Shown here piece after piece: positions 63,858 to 64,000 of a stretch of DNA of 64,000 nt; position 1 is the stretch's first letter, and each line of letters begins with the position of its first letter. Location of the stretch: positions 147,415-211,414 of the forward strand of contig DS999229.1 of assembly GCA_000156295.1 (NCBI GenBank), read 5' to 3'. Source of the stretch: a marine gamma proteobacterium HTCC2148 (GTDB lineage Bacteria > Pseudomonadota > Gammaproteobacteria > Pseudomonadales > Halieaceae). The translations under genes were made by a program, and so were the position numbers. The notes under the pieces are model-generated. The model made no database searches, was not told the origin of the DNA, and worked only from the letters and a program-made list of their open reading frames with translations.

Positions 63858-64000
63858 AATGGGCGGCCCCCGGGCCTGCAGAAATGCGCCGGCAACCGAT
63901 ATAACTGCCTGCTGATATTGGATATAGATAGCAGCGCCGGGCACCGGAGTCGGTGCGATGGACAGCTGCGATAGTGTCATCGCCTCGGTAGTTTTACAGA
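63849..64000 (-). CDS. C-terminal part of a small DUF2946-like protein (partial)
   Basis: Fifty codons are visible before the TGA at 63849-63851; the frame is open to the window edge, so the N-terminus is missing. The tail ends in LQARGPPIYS, an RGPP-type ending typical of DUF2946 family proteins, which often sit directly upstream of metal-linked TonB receptors. The visible part has a hydrophobic, Ala/Pro-containing composition and a CKTTEAM stretch at the edge. Its last codons form the 5' arm of the hairpin over the receptor ribosome site. Identification rests on a short tail, so family assignment is tentative; that it is coding is supported by the open frame and the coupling geometry. Confidence 0.5.
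   Translation of the reverse strand, partial: CKTTEAMTLSQLSIAPTPVPGAAIYIQYQQAVISVAGAFLQARGPPIYS

Noticed and set aside
63858..64000. Zur-type binding site upstream of the TonB receptor
   Set aside because: No sequence resembling the usual AT-rich Zur palindrome was recognised, and the stretch is coding for the upstream gene; any promoter must be beyond the window.

Overview
The window reads as chromosomal DNA of a free-living, probably marine, gammaproteobacterium. The grounds are a zwf-pgl-edd (Entner-Doudoroff) operon, glutathione reductase, a cytochrome c4 and di-heme peroxidase system, an AlgP-like lysine/alanine-rich protein, a TonB-dependent receptor and lipoprotein signal peptides. 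The density of DUF3604, sulfotransferase, DUF1214, CaiB, P450 and alkyl-sulfatase-like genes resembles Halieaceae-type (OM60/NOR5) genomes, but that lineage is an inference. No rRNA, tRNA, CRISPR array, insertion sequence or phage gene was seen. Coding density is very high and only one gap slightly exceeds 300 bases.

Layout. 1-3925: an alkyl-sulfatase-like metallo-hydrolase (cut by the window edge), gamma-glutamyltransferase and a LysE/ArgO exporter. 3932-13411: lipid/ketone catabolism, with an LLM-class (F420-type) oxidoreductase, an acyl-CoA synthetase, a DUF3604 lipoprotein followed by a metallo-beta-lactamase-fold hydrolase, then a Baeyer-Villiger-type monooxygenase divergent from a VirS-like AraC regulator that is followed by an HSL-family esterase. 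13582-17520: zwf, pgl and edd with overlapping ends. 17517-22280: Fe-alcohol dehydrogenase, DUF1214 protein, sulfotransferase and a TIM-barrel isomerase. 22437-31563: a catabolic block centred on a TetR gene. To its left runs a five-gene operon (amidohydrolase, Rieske oxygenase, SDR, acetoacetate-decarboxylase-like protein, MFS). To its right run an AMACR-like racemase, a cupin dioxygenase and a cytochrome P450. 31709-34459: aminotransferase, quinone reductase and SDR. 34649-39912: an MltF-like transglycosylase convergent with a second DUF3604/metallo-hydrolase pair. 40125-44453: the AlgP-like protein and a three-gene c-type cytochrome operon that includes a beta-helix/cytochrome c fusion. 44677-53770: zinc-ribbon protein, DAHP synthase, DUF481 protein, glutathione reductase and a GldA/GldFG/DUF4340-type ABC operon. 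53767-64000: LysR, DUF4136, a hydroxyacid dehydrogenase/HIT pair, an SDR-MFS-UbiX run, a DEAD-box helicase, and a His/Asp-rich TonB receptor preceded by the tail of a small DUF2946-like gene.

The best leads are these. (i) A hairpin hides the ribosome-binding site of the TonB receptor, and its 5' arm is formed by the last codons and stop of the upstream gene. (ii) The monooxygenase/AraC/esterase locus resembles the mycobacterial mymA-virS arrangement and has a 10-bp direct repeat between the divergent genes. (iii) The TetR-centred catabolic block looks undescribed. (iv) A beta-helix/cytochrome c fusion lies in an operon with a di-heme peroxidase. (v) Three of the eight convergent gene pairs share a palindromic CTAG as both stop codons, and a fourth abuts as TGATCA. 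(vi) DUF3604 and a metallo-hydrolase are paired twice, in the same order.
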